A stretch of DNA of 64,000 bases from JANQEU01 sp965601455 (GCA_965601455.1 OZ271831.1:4092001-4156000), one strand, 5' to 3'. Positions 23,870 through 33,583 are shown, counted from the first letter of the stretch. Numbers and translations: made by a program. The notes: generated by a model not told the origin, from the sequence alone.

Positions 23870-26683
23870 TTACCTGCTAAGGTAGAAGTTTCGTTCTGAA
23901 AATATTTTCAAGAAGTAGTCATCCATTAAATCGTCAATAAAATAGATTGACTCACCCGTTGACTTCATTTCAGGCCCGAGTTCCTTATTCACATTTGGAA
24001 ACTTGTGAAATGAAAAAGCAGGCTCCTTAATCGCATATCCTTTTTTGACAGGATTGAAATCGAAATCTTTTAACTTCTTCTCACCCAGCATGATTTTCGT
24101 AGCATAATTCACATACGGCTCCTGGTAGGCTTTACAAATGAAAGGTACCGTTCTTGAAGCTCGAGGATTTGCCTCTATAATGTATACCTGATCATCTTTG
24201 ATCGCAAACTGGATATTAATTAGTCCTACCGTCTTCAGAGCCACTGCAATTCTGTTGGTGTAGTCCTCAATTTGCCTCATCACAAAGTCACCAAGATTGT
24301 AAGGAGGGAGTACAGCGTATGAATCCCCGGAGTGAATACCTGCGGGTTCTATGTGCTGCATAATACCTATAATGTACACATCCTTCCCATCGCAAATGGC
24401 ATCAGCTTCAGCTTCTATTGCTCCTTCCAGGAAATGATCAAGCAAGATTCTTCCATCGGGTTTATCTTTTAAAAGATCCACTACATGATGTTCAAGCTCC
24501 TCTTCATTAATCACAATCTTCATGCTTTGACCTCCCAGAACATAGGAAGGTCGGACTAAAAGAGGGAATCCAATCTTCTTGGAAAGCTCTACAGCAGATT
24601 CAGCATCCTCAATGGTACCATATTCCGGATAAGGAATGTTGTTTTCTTTTAATAAGTCAGAGAACCTACCCCTATCTTCAGCAAGGTCCAGGGCTTCAAA
24701 ACTGGTCCCTAGTATCTTAATACCGTATCGTTCTAACTTCTCAGCAAGTTTGAGTGCTGTTTGACCACCGAGCTGTACAATCACACCTTCTGGTTTCTCC
24801 ATCTCGATAATATCGAAAATATGTTCCCAAAAGACAGGTTCAAAATATAGCTTGTCAGCAACATCGAAATCCGTTGATACCGTTTCAGGGTTACAATTGA
24901 TCATGATGGTCTCATAACCGCACTCCTTCGCAGCCAGCACACCATGAACACAAGAGTAGTCAAATTCAATACCTTGTCCTATCCGGTTCGGCCCACTACC
25001 TAAAACCAAAATCTTTTTCCTATCTGAAACCACAGATTCGTTCTCCTCATCGAAGGTAGAATAGTAGTAAGGGGTTTGAGCTTCAAACTCGGCTGCACAG
25101 GTGTCGACAAGCTTATATACCCTTTTGATACCCATTTCATGCCTCTTGGCCCGGACCTCACTCTCCAGGCATTGGACTAAATGGGCAATCTGCCGGTCTG
25201 CATACCCCTTTTCCTTGGCTTCTCGCATTAGAGCAGTTGGAAGGTCATCAATAGAAAACTTTTCGATCTCCTTTTCCAACAAAATCAACTCATCGATTTG
25301 TGTCAAAAACCAAGGATCGATCTTCGTAAGACGATGAATGGTTTTAAATGGAATTCCTAACTTAAACGCATCGTATAAATGAAAAAGTCTATTCCAACTC
25401 GGATTCTCCAGACTGTGTAGAATGGCATCCATATCGGTTAGTTCCCGACCATCTGCGCCCAGTCCATTTCTTTTTATCTCCAGTGATTGGCAGGCCTTCT
25501 GTAATGCTTCCTGGAAATTGCGCCCAATTCCCATTGCTTCACCAACGGCTTTCATTTGCAATCCAAGCTTTCGGTCCGACCCTTTGAACTTATCGAAGTT
25601 CCATCGAGGAACTTTCACAATCACATAGTCAATCGCTGGCTCAAAAAAGGCTGAGGTCGTTCCTGTAATTTGATTCTTAAGTTCATCAAGGTTATAGCCT
25701 ATGGCCAGCTTTGCCGCGACTTTGGCAATAGGGTATCCGGTTGCCTTCGATGCCAAGGCAGAAGAACGCGATACTCTCGGATTTATTTCAATGCCTATGA
25801 TTTCATCCGTTTCAGGACTTACAGCAAATTGAACATTACACCCTCCTGCAAACTGCCCAATGCCATTCATCATTCGAATTGCCAAATCCCGCATGTGCTG
25901 ATAAATAGTATCCGGAAGTGTCATCGCTGGTGCTACCGTAATAGAATCACCGGTATGAACACCCATTGGATCGAAATTCTCAATAGAACATATGATGATT
26001 ACATTACCAATATTGTCTCTCAACAATTCAAGCTCGTATTCTTTCCAACCCAATATGCTCTGCTCCACCAATACTTCATGTATAGGAGACGCTGTTAGCC
26101 CAGCATTCAGTGCATTGTCAAAATCTTCAGGCTTATTCACAAAACCTCCACCATAGCCTCCCAAAGTGTATGAAGGTCTAATTACTAAGGGGAACCCAAT
26201 TTCCTGAGCGATCTCTTTACCCTTCAAGAATGAAGTTGCGGTTTCTCCTTTACAAACGCTGACACCCAGTTCGTGCATTTTTAACCGAAATTTCTCCCGG
26301 TTTTCAGTGGTATCAATGGCATCAATGTCCACACCAATCATTTTCACATTGAACTTTTCCCAGATACCTGCCTTATCACAATCTATAGCGAGGTTTAATG
26401 CCGTTTGTCCACCCATAGTCGGAAGTACAGCATCAATGTCATGTTTGGTCAGGATATCTCGAATAGATGATTTCGTAAGTGGCTTCAGGTAAATATGGTC
26501 GGCAGTAACTGGATCAGTCATGATTGTCGCCGGATTGGAATTGATAAGAATAACTTCAATTCCCTCCTCTTTTAGCGACCGTGCTGCCTGTGATCCGGAG
26601 TAGTCAAATTCACATGCTTGACCAATAATGATCGGGCCGCTCCCGATAATCAGGACGGATTTTATACTAGTATCTTTTGGCAT
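23870..26683 (-). CDS. carB: Carbamoyl-phosphate synthase large subunit without allosteric domain
   Basis: Makes carbamoyl phosphate from bicarbonate, ammonia (from CarA glutaminase, not in the window) and two ATP for pyrimidine and arginine synthesis. The 937 residues contain the two homologous ATP-grasp halves (first about 1-400, second about 550-930), each beginning with a VLILGSGP-type nucleotide fold (SVLIIGSGPIIIGQA; ILVLGSGPNRIGQG), separated by the oligomerisation region. E. coli CarB has 1073 residues; this protein ends where the C-terminal MGS-like allosteric domain would begin, so UMP/ornithine control of the E. coli kind is absent. Similar short CarB proteins occur in Bacteroidetes. 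Confidence 0.96.
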   Translation of the reverse strand: MPKDTSIKSVLIIGSGPIIIGQACEFDYSGSQAARSLKEEGIEVILINSNPATIMTDPVTADHIYLKPLTKSSIRDILTKHDIDAVLPTMGGQTALNLAIDCDKAGIWEKFNVKMIGVDIDAIDTTENREKFRLKMHELGVSVCKGETATSFLKGKEIAQEIGFPLVIRPSYTLGGYGGGFVNKPEDFDNALNAGLTASPIHEVLVEQSILGWKEYELELLRDNIGNVIIICSIENFDPMGVHTGDSITVAPAMTLPDTIYQHMRDLAIRMMNGIGQFAGGCNVQFAVSPETDEIIGIEINPRVSRSSALASKATGYPIAKVAAKLAIGYNLDELKNQITGTTSAFFEPAIDYVIVKVPRWNFDKFKGSDRKLGLQMKAVGEAMGIGRNFQEALQKACQSLEIKRNGLGADGRELTDMDAILHSLENPSWNRLFHLYDAFKLGIPFKTIHRLTKIDPWFLTQIDELILLEKEIEKFSIDDLPTALMREAKEKGYADRQIAHLVQCLESEVRAKRHEMGIKRVYKLVDTCAAEFEAQTPYYYSTFDEENESVVSDRKKILVLGSGPNRIGQGIEFDYSCVHGVLAAKECGYETIMINCNPETVSTDFDVADKLYFEPVFWEHIFDIIEMEKPEGVIVQLGGQTALKLAEKLERYGIKILGTSFEALDLAEDRGRFSDLLKENNIPYPEYGTIEDAESAVELSKKIGFPLLVRPSYVLGGQSMKIVINEEELEHHVVDLLKDKPDGRILLDHFLEGAIEAEADAICDGKDVYIIGIMQHIEPAGIHSGDSYAVLPPYNLGDFVMRQIEDYTNRIAVALKTVGLINIQFAIKDDQVYIIEANPRASRTVPFICKAYQEPYVNYATKIMLGEKKLKDFDFNPVKKGYAIKEPAFSFHKFPNVNKELGPEMKSTGESIYFIDDLMDDYFLKIFSERNFYLSR

Positions 26684-26716
26684 TGGGAAGGTGGTTTAGA
26701 GTAGCTCAAATTGGCG

Positions 26717-26724
26717 CAAATTTA
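26717..26724 (-). promoter_or_regulatory. Probable -7 element of carB
   Basis: On the minus strand TAAATTTG, a TAnnTTTG match, 33 bases before the carB ATG. Confidence 0.5.
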
Positions 26725-26812
26725 TGAGCCGATTGGTGAATAATGAAACGCCAAGAGCTTTAATTTAAATTCCTCTTGAGTATTTACCACTGACCACCAA
26801 AGATCATGTAAT

Positions 26813-26848
26813 AAAAAAGCCATCCCGATTGATCGAGATGGCTTTTAT
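26813..26848 (-). terminator. Intrinsic terminator after the 190-residue secreted protein gene
   Basis: AAAAGCCATC pairs with GATGGCTTTT, with a short GATC-containing top and a T run on the minus strand, 16 bases after the stop codon. Confidence 0.88.
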
Positions 26849-26863
26849 ATTAGTAAATGCTAT

Positions 26864-27436
26864 TTAGTAAAGTGCGTATTCTTTTTTGTAAGCAATGTCA
26901 CCATTTTGTAGGATTTCAACCTTAATCTCATAGGCATCATACGAATGCAGGCTGATCCTTTTTTGCCTTTCATCACTGGATGGCTCCCAGAAAACATAGT
27001 CAATCTGGTCACCATACGCATTGAAGAGAAATATATTCATAGGAAGATTATTGAACTCCGCAACTAGAATATCCATTTGATAGTCCTCGACTACCACCGA
27101 AATGCTTTCCTTCATCAGCTTTTTCAATGACTTTATTTCAAATGCTTCTGTGTGCTTTTCTTTACCATATGCTATTTCCCAGAAGTAATTGCCTTCTGCT
27201 AATGACCCTAAGTCATAGGCTTTAACAAACTGCTGCTGTTGAAATTTTTCAGACATTAGCTGGCTTTTGTCATTCCCCAAAAGAGAAACTTTGATGTTAT
27301 AACTTTCCTGAGCACTAAATAGGATTTTGTGCTGTCTCTCAAATTCGTTTTTTGAAATTTTTATTATCGGGCTCTGGCTGTAAGAACTGTAAGCCCATAG
27401 GAATACCAGGCAAAAAAGAGAATATTTCATTTTCAA
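26864..27436 (-). CDS. Secreted protein of unknown family
   Basis: A 190-residue protein with a signal peptide (YSLFCLVFLWAYSSYSQ). The remainder looks like two beta-sandwich units (YNIKVSLLGNDKSQLM, YFWEIAYGKEKHTEAFEIK, then VVVEDYQMDILVAEFNNLPMN-like strands). No catalytic motif is seen. It is 121 bp downstream of the dgcA-like gene on the same strand and has its own terminator, so it could be expressed alone or with that operon. Confidence 0.7.
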   Translation of the reverse strand: MKMKYSLFCLVFLWAYSSYSQSPIIKISKNEFERQHKILFSAQESYNIKVSLLGNDKSQLMSEKFQQQQFVKAYDLGSLAEGNYFWEIAYGKEKHTEAFEIKSLKKLMKESISVVVEDYQMDILVAEFNNLPMNIFLFNAYGDQIDYVFWEPSSDERQKRISLHSYDAYEIKVEILQNGDIAYKKEYALY

Positions 27437-27557
27437 TAGCTAATAATGGTACCCTAATAGTACTTGACAGCTTGTTAAAAACGAAAAACGGTGCAGTGAC
27501 CGGGAATAAACCCCAAGTCATCAGGAAAAAGTCAAGAGAATATGTACTTGAATTCTT

Positions 27558-28625
27558 TCATATTCTTTTCAAGCCTAATCCATGACCTCCTGAAAGAGTC
27601 ATGAATCCATCATTGATTGAAAATCCACCAGAAACCACATCCTCAACCAGGTCCAGACTTCCATCCAGATCAAGAAACTCCGTTGATCTTCTGGCCAGGG
27701 CAAGGTGTAGTGCAGCGGTAATGCTAACAGCACTCTCATCATTGCACCCCCACATCAACTTCACATTTTGTAAATCACCGATATCGGCAATCTGCCGAGC
27801 TGCCAGCAAACCTCCTGTTTTCATCAGTTTGATATTGAAAATACGGCAATTCGTCGAGTTTCGGATTAGATCGAAAGCATCGTCGGGATTTTTGAGAGAT
27901 TCATCCGCAACCAGCAGCTCACTCTCCGATTGATTTAAGCTCTCAATCTGCTCAATAAATCGATCGACAGGAAAAGGTTGCTCGATAAGATCAAGTGAAA
28001 CTCCTTTTATACCCTCCAGGAAAATCCTTAGGTCATCTGGTGTATACCCTTGGTTTGCGTCCACACGGATGATCATTCCGGGAATAGCCTCATGAATTTT
28101 CCTAATACGTTCTGCATCTTCTTCCGGATTCTTCCCGGTTTTCACCTTAACTATCCTGAATTGCATGGAACGATACTCTTCAGCTTCTTTGACTGTTTCC
28201 TCTACGTTTTTTATTCCGATGGTCACAGAGGTAGGTAGTTCTTTATGTTTTCTTCCAAAGTAATCCACAAGTGGGATTTGCAGATAACTTGTGAAGGCAT
28301 CATGCAGTGCGACGTCCAACGCCACGTTGCATCCCGGGTATTCTAAATACTTGGTTCTTAACTCTCTCAATAAACCCTCAAAACCCCGGATATCTTTACC
28401 GATCAGAAACTCAAAGTCCTCTTTCTCCAGGCGGTTGATAGTGTCATCTACCGACTCACCCACAACATAGTGACTTGGATTTGCAGATCCAATACCTGTT
28501 ATTCCATTTTCCAGTTCGATTTCAACAAAGGCATTTACAACGCTGTCAACCGTTTTGTAGGCTATACTGTAGGGCCTGCTTGTTCCGAGGTCTTTACTGT
28601 AGGTTCGTACTTCTTTTATCCTCAT
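27558..28625 (-). CDS. dgcA: Enolase-superfamily epimerase (DgcA / L-Ala-D/L-Glu epimerase type)
   Basis: Racemises or epimerises a carboxylate substrate. All active-site parts of the dipeptide-epimerase branch are visible: KVKTG near 161-165 with the first catalytic lysine, metal ligands in RVDANQG near 190, LIEQPF near 218 and VADES near 242, and the second catalytic lysine in NIKLMKTGG near 265-273. The C-terminal SGGHGLGL is typical. The gene overlaps a DUF1611 (DgcN-like) gene by 4 bp; in marine proteobacteria and haloarchaea this pair converts D-glutamate to L-glutamate via N-acetyl-D-glutamate. A muropeptide dipeptide epimerase is the other possibility. The symbol is given on pairing, not on direct evidence of substrate. 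Confidence 0.8.
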   Translation of the reverse strand: MRIKEVRTYSKDLGTSRPYSIAYKTVDSVVNAFVEIELENGITGIGSANPSHYVVGESVDDTINRLEKEDFEFLIGKDIRGFEGLLRELRTKYLEYPGCNVALDVALHDAFTSYLQIPLVDYFGRKHKELPTSVTIGIKNVEETVKEAEEYRSMQFRIVKVKTGKNPEEDAERIRKIHEAIPGMIIRVDANQGYTPDDLRIFLEGIKGVSLDLIEQPFPVDRFIEQIESLNQSESELLVADESLKNPDDAFDLIRNSTNCRIFNIKLMKTGGLLAARQIADIGDLQNVKLMWGCNDESAVSITAALHLALARRSTEFLDLDGSLDLVEDVVSGGFSINDGFMTLSGGHGLGLKRI

Positions 28626-29683
28626 TTCTTAAGTGCAAGAATGCTGTCTACCAGCGGTTGTACTGATTCTTCAAAGGGAAATACAACTGGCAGATCTGTC
28701 TTGAATGTTTGACGAAACTGCGAAATATCCTCTTTACTCATATTGGCCTGATTAATGGCAAATCCAATAACTTTTGAACCAAGTGTTTCAATCAAATCTA
28801 CCTCATCCATAATCGCCGGGATATCGGCTGGATAATTATCGAAACCCTTAAATTTTTTCCTTGCCGGAGAATGCTGAAGAATGACGCCATCAGCCGCACC
28901 AGAAATGATAAACTCAGACCCACACGGACCGCTTGGGTTTCGTAAGCCGGATTGTCCTTCCAAGATCATGACCTCAGGATTCTCATTTTTCCAGCATTCG
29001 TACATTGCATGCTCGATTTCGCCGGAAATGAAATCATTTGGAGTAGCATCGAACAATAACCCGTAACCAGCACCTTGCATCCATCCTGTCTGTCCTGTGT
29101 AGATCATTTCCGCCTTGTTACCATTATCATTTAAGGCCTCTTCAATCAACCTGGATGTTGTTCTTTTACCCAGGGCGCAATCCGTACCCAGTACTGCAAT
29201 TTTTAAAGCACTTATCTCATTTACTTTTCCTTCCCAAAAGTGAAGCTCACTGAATGGCTTGGATTTTCGAATATCATGGATGACACTATGAGAATCCGCA
29301 GCGGCTTTGTGTAACTCATGGATTTCGTTGATTGGCTGATGAAGTCCGTTAATTAATTCGATACCCTTGGAAAGTATCTCCTTAACCGCTGGATAGAGTT
29401 CGTTGGGTAGAATACCCCCTTTGGTGGCCATTCCTATGATGGCGTATTTCGGGATTGGGTGATTCTCTAAAAAACTATCGATACTGGCTGAGATAGGGAT
29501 CCCATTAGGTTTATTATCGACTACTTCTCCTGCATCCTGTCCCTCAAATTTGTTATCAATAATACCTACAATTTCGAAACGGTTGGAGTTGCGTAAGAGA
29601 CCATGAGCGGTCTTAGCATAGTTGGTGTCTAGGAGTCCCGCTGTTATTACAACCGCGGTTCCCGATATCTGAGGTTGGTCCAT
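28622..29683 (-). CDS. dgcN: DUF1611 protein, DgcN-like
   Basis: A 353-residue DUF1611 protein. It has an N-terminal Rossmann-like domain and a C-terminal P-loop NTPase-like domain starting near 168 (LGTDCALGKRTTSRLI), followed by GQTGWMQGAGYG and LEGQSGLRNPSGP motifs. DgcN was described as an N-acetyltransferase for D-glutamate that acts with the DgcA racemase. The genes overlap by 4 bp here and the upstream serine hydrolase gene overlaps by 1 bp, so the three are translationally coupled. If the assignment holds, this organism scavenges D-glutamate, for example from peptidoglycan. Confidence 0.8.
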   Translation of the reverse strand: MDQPQISGTAVVITAGLLDTNYAKTAHGLLRNSNRFEIVGIIDNKFEGQDAGEVVDNKPNGIPISASIDSFLENHPIPKYAIIGMATKGGILPNELYPAVKEILSKGIELINGLHQPINEIHELHKAAADSHSVIHDIRKSKPFSELHFWEGKVNEISALKIAVLGTDCALGKRTTSRLIEEALNDNGNKAEMIYTGQTGWMQGAGYGLLFDATPNDFISGEIEHAMYECWKNENPEVMILEGQSGLRNPSGPCGSEFIISGAADGVILQHSPARKKFKGFDNYPADIPAIMDEVDLIETLGSKVIGFAINQANMSKEDISQFRQTFKTDLPVVFPFEESVQPLVDSILALKK

Positions 29684-30909
29684 TATTTATATAGAGTTTC
29701 TAGATGCGATAAATCGGGCTTTATTCGATTTTCACGGTTTTTTTCATATTGCAACAATTCGGCTCCCAATTTCGCCATGAAGGGAAAGGCTGTTTCTTCA
29801 TACTCATAATTCCCGTCATTGAATATCTGGTTCTTATTAGTATGAATGACCACACTTAGAAAAAACTCAGAGTTGTTTTTTAAGTCCATGATATAGGCAT
29901 TATCAATCGCATATCCGTAAGCCAGTCCAATTTTATTGAAAATCCGAATATGGTTTGGTATTTCACCCGGTTGCGATCCATAAATGAGAAACTTTGCAAA
30001 TGCGTCGTAATAGGTATCCTCGTCCTGATAAATCTCAATTTCGGACTCCGATGGAAAAATGGACATATACTTCAATAAAAATTGTCTGTCATCTTCTGTT
30101 AAATCAAAAGTGGAATTTGGAAACTGGTCCGGGAAGATCAATGCCCGTATAAGTTGGTGCTGATTGTACAATGGGAAGAAATTCTTCACGGAAAAGTCCA
30201 TTGGCTCATTAATCAAACTATCGCCGCGAATAAATCCTTTGCCCTTTAAAATCGATTGATCAGGAAGATATTCCCCTGAGGCTTTAACCGGAGGTTGACT
30301 ATATACCAGATCTCCATTATCAAAAAATGAAAAAGGATTGGTGTTTAGATTCTCATCGACTGTTCGAGGAAGACTCAGCCTATGAATAATGTAACTATCA
30401 CCATACCCTTTCGAGTTAAGGGTGGAATTAAAATAATCCTGTCCAAGAAACTCATATAGTCGGTTATAGGCATCGTTATCAGAAACCAATAGTATTTTCT
30501 TTATGTAGTGAGCAACTGTAGGAATGTTTTGAGGGGCGGTAGAATCCGCCAAAACCTTCGACTGCCTCGAATATGCACTGTCAATTTCTAATCTGGTGTC
30601 TTTGGTTAAACCATCAATACCCAAGGCATTGATCTTTTGCAGTGCAACAAGACTAGCGGGTAATTTAACCGTGGACGCAGGGTAAAAATACCTTCCTGAA
30701 TCTAGACCATAGGAAAAGGTTGTGAAAATGGGTATCTGGCTCTCACTTCTATCTACCTGCGTGTAGATAATTTGAACCTCATAATCAGGATTATCCGCTA
30801 CTTCTTTTAATGAAGGATTTTCCGAAAGGATCTCAACTATTGGATTAACACTTTCCGTACAGGAACTGACGAAAATAATACCCAGTATAACAATTAGAAT
30901 TCTGCCCAT
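29683..30909 (-). CDS. Lipoprotein serine hydrolase of the class A beta-lactamase/penicillin-binding fold
   Basis: A 408-residue lipoprotein (lipobox VSSC) with the serine beta-lactamase fold. The SxxK motif is STVK near 80-83 (FYPASTVKLPASL), the SDN motif is in LLVSDNDAYNRL near 144-155, and the KTG-equivalent is KIG near 343. No clear class A omega-loop ExxLN was found, so it is more likely a peptidase or amide hydrolase than a drug-resistance beta-lactamase. As the first or second gene of an operon ending in dgcN-dgcA, it may release D-amino acids or peptides in the periplasm. Confidence 0.8.
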   Translation of the reverse strand: MGRILIVILGIIFVSSCTESVNPIVEILSENPSLKEVADNPDYEVQIIYTQVDRSESQIPIFTTFSYGLDSGRYFYPASTVKLPASLVALQKINALGIDGLTKDTRLEIDSAYSRQSKVLADSTAPQNIPTVAHYIKKILLVSDNDAYNRLYEFLGQDYFNSTLNSKGYGDSYIIHRLSLPRTVDENLNTNPFSFFDNGDLVYSQPPVKASGEYLPDQSILKGKGFIRGDSLINEPMDFSVKNFFPLYNQHQLIRALIFPDQFPNSTFDLTEDDRQFLLKYMSIFPSESEIEIYQDEDTYYDAFAKFLIYGSQPGEIPNHIRIFNKIGLAYGYAIDNAYIMDLKNNSEFFLSVVIHTNKNQIFNDGNYEYEETAFPFMAKLGAELLQYEKNRENRIKPDLSHLETLYK

Positions 30910-30959
30910 CTTAATTTTTGATGGGTGAATATACTAATCCCAAATAATATCCTGAATGA

Positions 30960-32504
30960 CTAGTCGAAAATCAACTTCTTACTGTTAATTAACTCAGCAT
31001 TAAATGGAGCATAGTCAAGCCCTTTATCCAGGAATAAGTTTGCCTGGGAAATCTCCCCAGATTTAACGTAAAAATCGACAGCTGTTGAATAGGCCCTTCC
31101 GACGATGTACGGGTCGAATTGGTACTCCGGATTTAAATGAGCCAACTCGGTAAACCTGTTGTGAAGATCGGTACCAACATCCGCCTCCGCGTTATGATAG
31201 GCATTCAACATACGAACCAGGTAATAATTCAAAATCAGACCACCAAACTTTTTGTTCTCTTCAAGGTGATCATAAGTATCTAAAATCTGTTCCAATCTCC
31301 CCATCGCCATGACCAGCCTGTCTTCAGGTGCTCTTATGAATTGCCGGAAACAATTAAGCATTAGAATCTCCACTTCCGAATTCCTGGGTTTATGCTTAAA
31401 AGCCTCCTCAGTAAAGCTTAATGCATTTACATAATCACCACGATTATAAAGTAATCGAGCACGCTCGAAATTATAATAATAATCCAGCTCCGTACGGTAA
31501 GGCTCAGGCAGCTCACTTCGAACTGTGTGATAGGCGTCCTCAAATCTTTCAAAATCAGCACGATCAATATGATAATACTGATTTACCTGATTAAAACTTC
31601 CCACAATACCTGGCATATTGACATCGTAATCCTCGTACCTGGGAATTCTCGAAAGCAGCACCACATCACGCCAATCACTATAGTCCGCGTACTGAAGCTG
31701 ATACGAGAGTGAGGTAAAAAGCAATTGGCCTATCCGTTTGCTTGGGTAAAGTAAATAGGCTTTTTCAAAATCAGTAAATGACTCTCGATATTCTTTATTC
31801 TCAAGGTGTATAAGGCCCATATTCATGTACTGTACACCAACTAATTGGCGAAGATTAATATCCTTACCCTTGAAGTAATACTTATTAAACAGGGAATCAA
31901 CACTTCCTCGGGCCTCCTTAGGACTAACCATTTTCTGGTTGATTAACTCTGCGACAAAGTATTTCTTAACATCGTAATTGAAAGTCTCAAAACCGGTAAC
32001 TGGATCGGTGGTTTCAAACATCATCTGCCCTTTACGACTTAATCCAACGATGTAGACGTGATCGGGGGTTTCTTTAATCACATAATCAATACCTAATTCA
32101 TCAAACGCCATGGCATAAATGGCTACCGCAGAAACACAATTGTATTTGCCGTAGGAAAAGGTTTCCGTCATTGTTGCTCCCTCATTATAATGAAGCAGAT
32201 ACTTTCGATGAATCTTACCGAAAAGCTTATTTAGGTATATCCAGTTGCTACGGTTTCTCTCCTTCGTATGATAAGTATTTAGAAAAGCATAGTATTCCGA
32301 CTTCCATCGATCAACAGTTGTATCGGCAACACCTTCTGTAATACTTAAGGCTTCGAAAAACTGATCTCCACCGTCGATCAGGTCTATGATTGCCTGCTTC
32401 TCAACTGGAGATTCAAAATTTACTTCAGATATTCGTACTAATGAAGGTTGACCACTCAATCCAAGTGACCAAACAATCGTCAAACCAATCAATACAACTC
32501 TCAT
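30960..32504 (-). CDS. Secreted transglutaminase-like protein with TPR repeats
   Basis: About 514 residues with a signal peptide (VVLIGLTIVWSLGLSGQ). Residues about 110-160 look like a transglutaminase/cysteine-protease core: Cys in GKYNCVSAVAIY, then His in ETPDHVYIV, then Asp/Glu in FETTDP, giving a possible Cys-His-Asp triad. The C-terminal 280 residues have helical TPR-like repeats (NMGLIHLENKEYRESFTDFE, LYNRGDYVNALSFTEEAFKH). The start at 32504 was chosen as the signal-peptide start. It lies 50 bp upstream of the serine hydrolase gene on the same strand and is divergent from a WYL regulator, so it probably heads the operon. Confidence 0.72.
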   Translation of the reverse strand: MRVVLIGLTIVWSLGLSGQPSLVRISEVNFESPVEKQAIIDLIDGGDQFFEALSITEGVADTTVDRWKSEYYAFLNTYHTKERNRSNWIYLNKLFGKIHRKYLLHYNEGATMTETFSYGKYNCVSAVAIYAMAFDELGIDYVIKETPDHVYIVGLSRKGQMMFETTDPVTGFETFNYDVKKYFVAELINQKMVSPKEARGSVDSLFNKYYFKGKDINLRQLVGVQYMNMGLIHLENKEYRESFTDFEKAYLLYPSKRIGQLLFTSLSYQLQYADYSDWRDVVLLSRIPRYEDYDVNMPGIVGSFNQVNQYYHIDRADFERFEDAYHTVRSELPEPYRTELDYYYNFERARLLYNRGDYVNALSFTEEAFKHKPRNSEVEILMLNCFRQFIRAPEDRLVMAMGRLEQILDTYDHLEENKKFGGLILNYYLVRMLNAYHNAEADVGTDLHNRFTELAHLNPEYQFDPYIVGRAYSTAVDFYVKSGEISQANLFLDKGLDYAPFNAELINSKKLIFD

Positions 32505-32552
32505 ACTCGAAACACTATACACCGTTTAACAATTTAATCAATATCTACCCTA

Positions 32553-33500
32553 ATGAATAGAATTGATCGATTAAATGCTATAATGATTCAACTCCAAAGC
32601 AAGCCAAAAGTTCCCTTGCATGAAATTGAATCTCGTTTTGATCTTAGCCGACGCACCGCTTTTCGAGATATTCGTGCTCTAATTGATGCGGGAGTTCCCA
32701 TTGGAGGTGATGCCGGAGAAGGGTATTTTATTGTGGAAGGTTATCATCTACCCCCGGTTGTTTTTAATAAGGAAGAGGCAACTGCTATTCTTATGGGAGC
32801 CAAATTTGTCCAGCAAAACGCTGACAGTGAAACCAATCACCAATTTCAGGAGGCTATGACTAAGGTCAGAGCAGTGCTACGATTTGCGGATAAAGAATAC
32901 CTGGAAAATCTTGATAAAAGTGTATCAGTTTTACCATCGCCAAGAAACATTCAGAAAGGTTTTCCCGACTCTCATTTATCGACTATTCAGTACGCTATTG
33001 CTTCACAACGAGCCATCGATATTGATTACCATTCAAACTACAAGGACCAAACCACATCACGTGAAGTAAATCCCTTAGGAATCGTTTTTTACAGCAGCCG
33101 TTGGCATTTGATCGGATATTGTAAAATGCGAGAAGGGTTACGTGATTTTCGAACAGATAGGATCACGCGAATAAAGATCACGCCTTCCACGTTCGACCCT
33201 GAACAATATCCGGACTACCTTCATTTCATTGAAAACATGCTCCGTGGAACAGATGCCCTTGAAGCCACGGTGTTATTTAAAAAGGAAGTTGCAAGGTTCG
33301 TAAAAGATCAAAGATTTAATTACGGTTTTGTTGAACAAAAGGAATTATCAGATGGAATTCAGATGACCTTCTACACGCCATCATATGAATATTTTGGCCG
33401 ATGGTTGCTGATGTTTACCAATGACGTCAAAATCATATCTCCAAAAGAACTAAAGGACATGATGAAAGACCTTTCAAAATCACTAAAAGAGCATCACTAG
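32553..33500 (+). CDS. YafY-type HTH/WYL-domain transcriptional regulator
   Basis: A 315-residue regulator with an N-terminal winged HTH (residues 1-60: RIDRLNAIMIQLQ, SRRTAFRDIRAL) and a WYL ligand-binding domain (about 140-215), in which the WYL core reads SSRWHLIGYC. A C-terminal WCX-like extension follows. WYL domains bind nucleic-acid or small-molecule ligands. It is divergent from the transglutaminase-like gene by 48 bp and is followed by an ABM-domain and a GyrI-like gene, the usual companions of YafY regulators in Bacteroidetes, so autoregulation is likely. Confidence 0.9.
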   Translation: MNRIDRLNAIMIQLQSKPKVPLHEIESRFDLSRRTAFRDIRALIDAGVPIGGDAGEGYFIVEGYHLPPVVFNKEEATAILMGAKFVQQNADSETNHQFQEAMTKVRAVLRFADKEYLENLDKSVSVLPSPRNIQKGFPDSHLSTIQYAIASQRAIDIDYHSNYKDQTTSREVNPLGIVFYSSRWHLIGYCKMREGLRDFRTDRITRIKITPSTFDPEQYPDYLHFIENMLRGTDALEATVLFKKEVARFVKDQRFNYGFVEQKELSDGIQMTFYTPSYEYFGRWLLMFTNDVKIISPKELKDMMKDLSKSLKEHH

Positions 33501-33583
33501 TATTTTTTTTTACCTGAAAAAATGGAGTGACATAGGGTTGACACTCTGACAATTTTCTTTGATCCTGTAAACACTTGATAAAG

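Noticed and set aside
29683..30909. Beta-lactamase resistance gene
   Set aside because: SxxK, SDN and KxG motifs fit the fold, but no omega-loop Glu motif was found, and the protein is a lipoprotein coupled to D-amino-acid genes.
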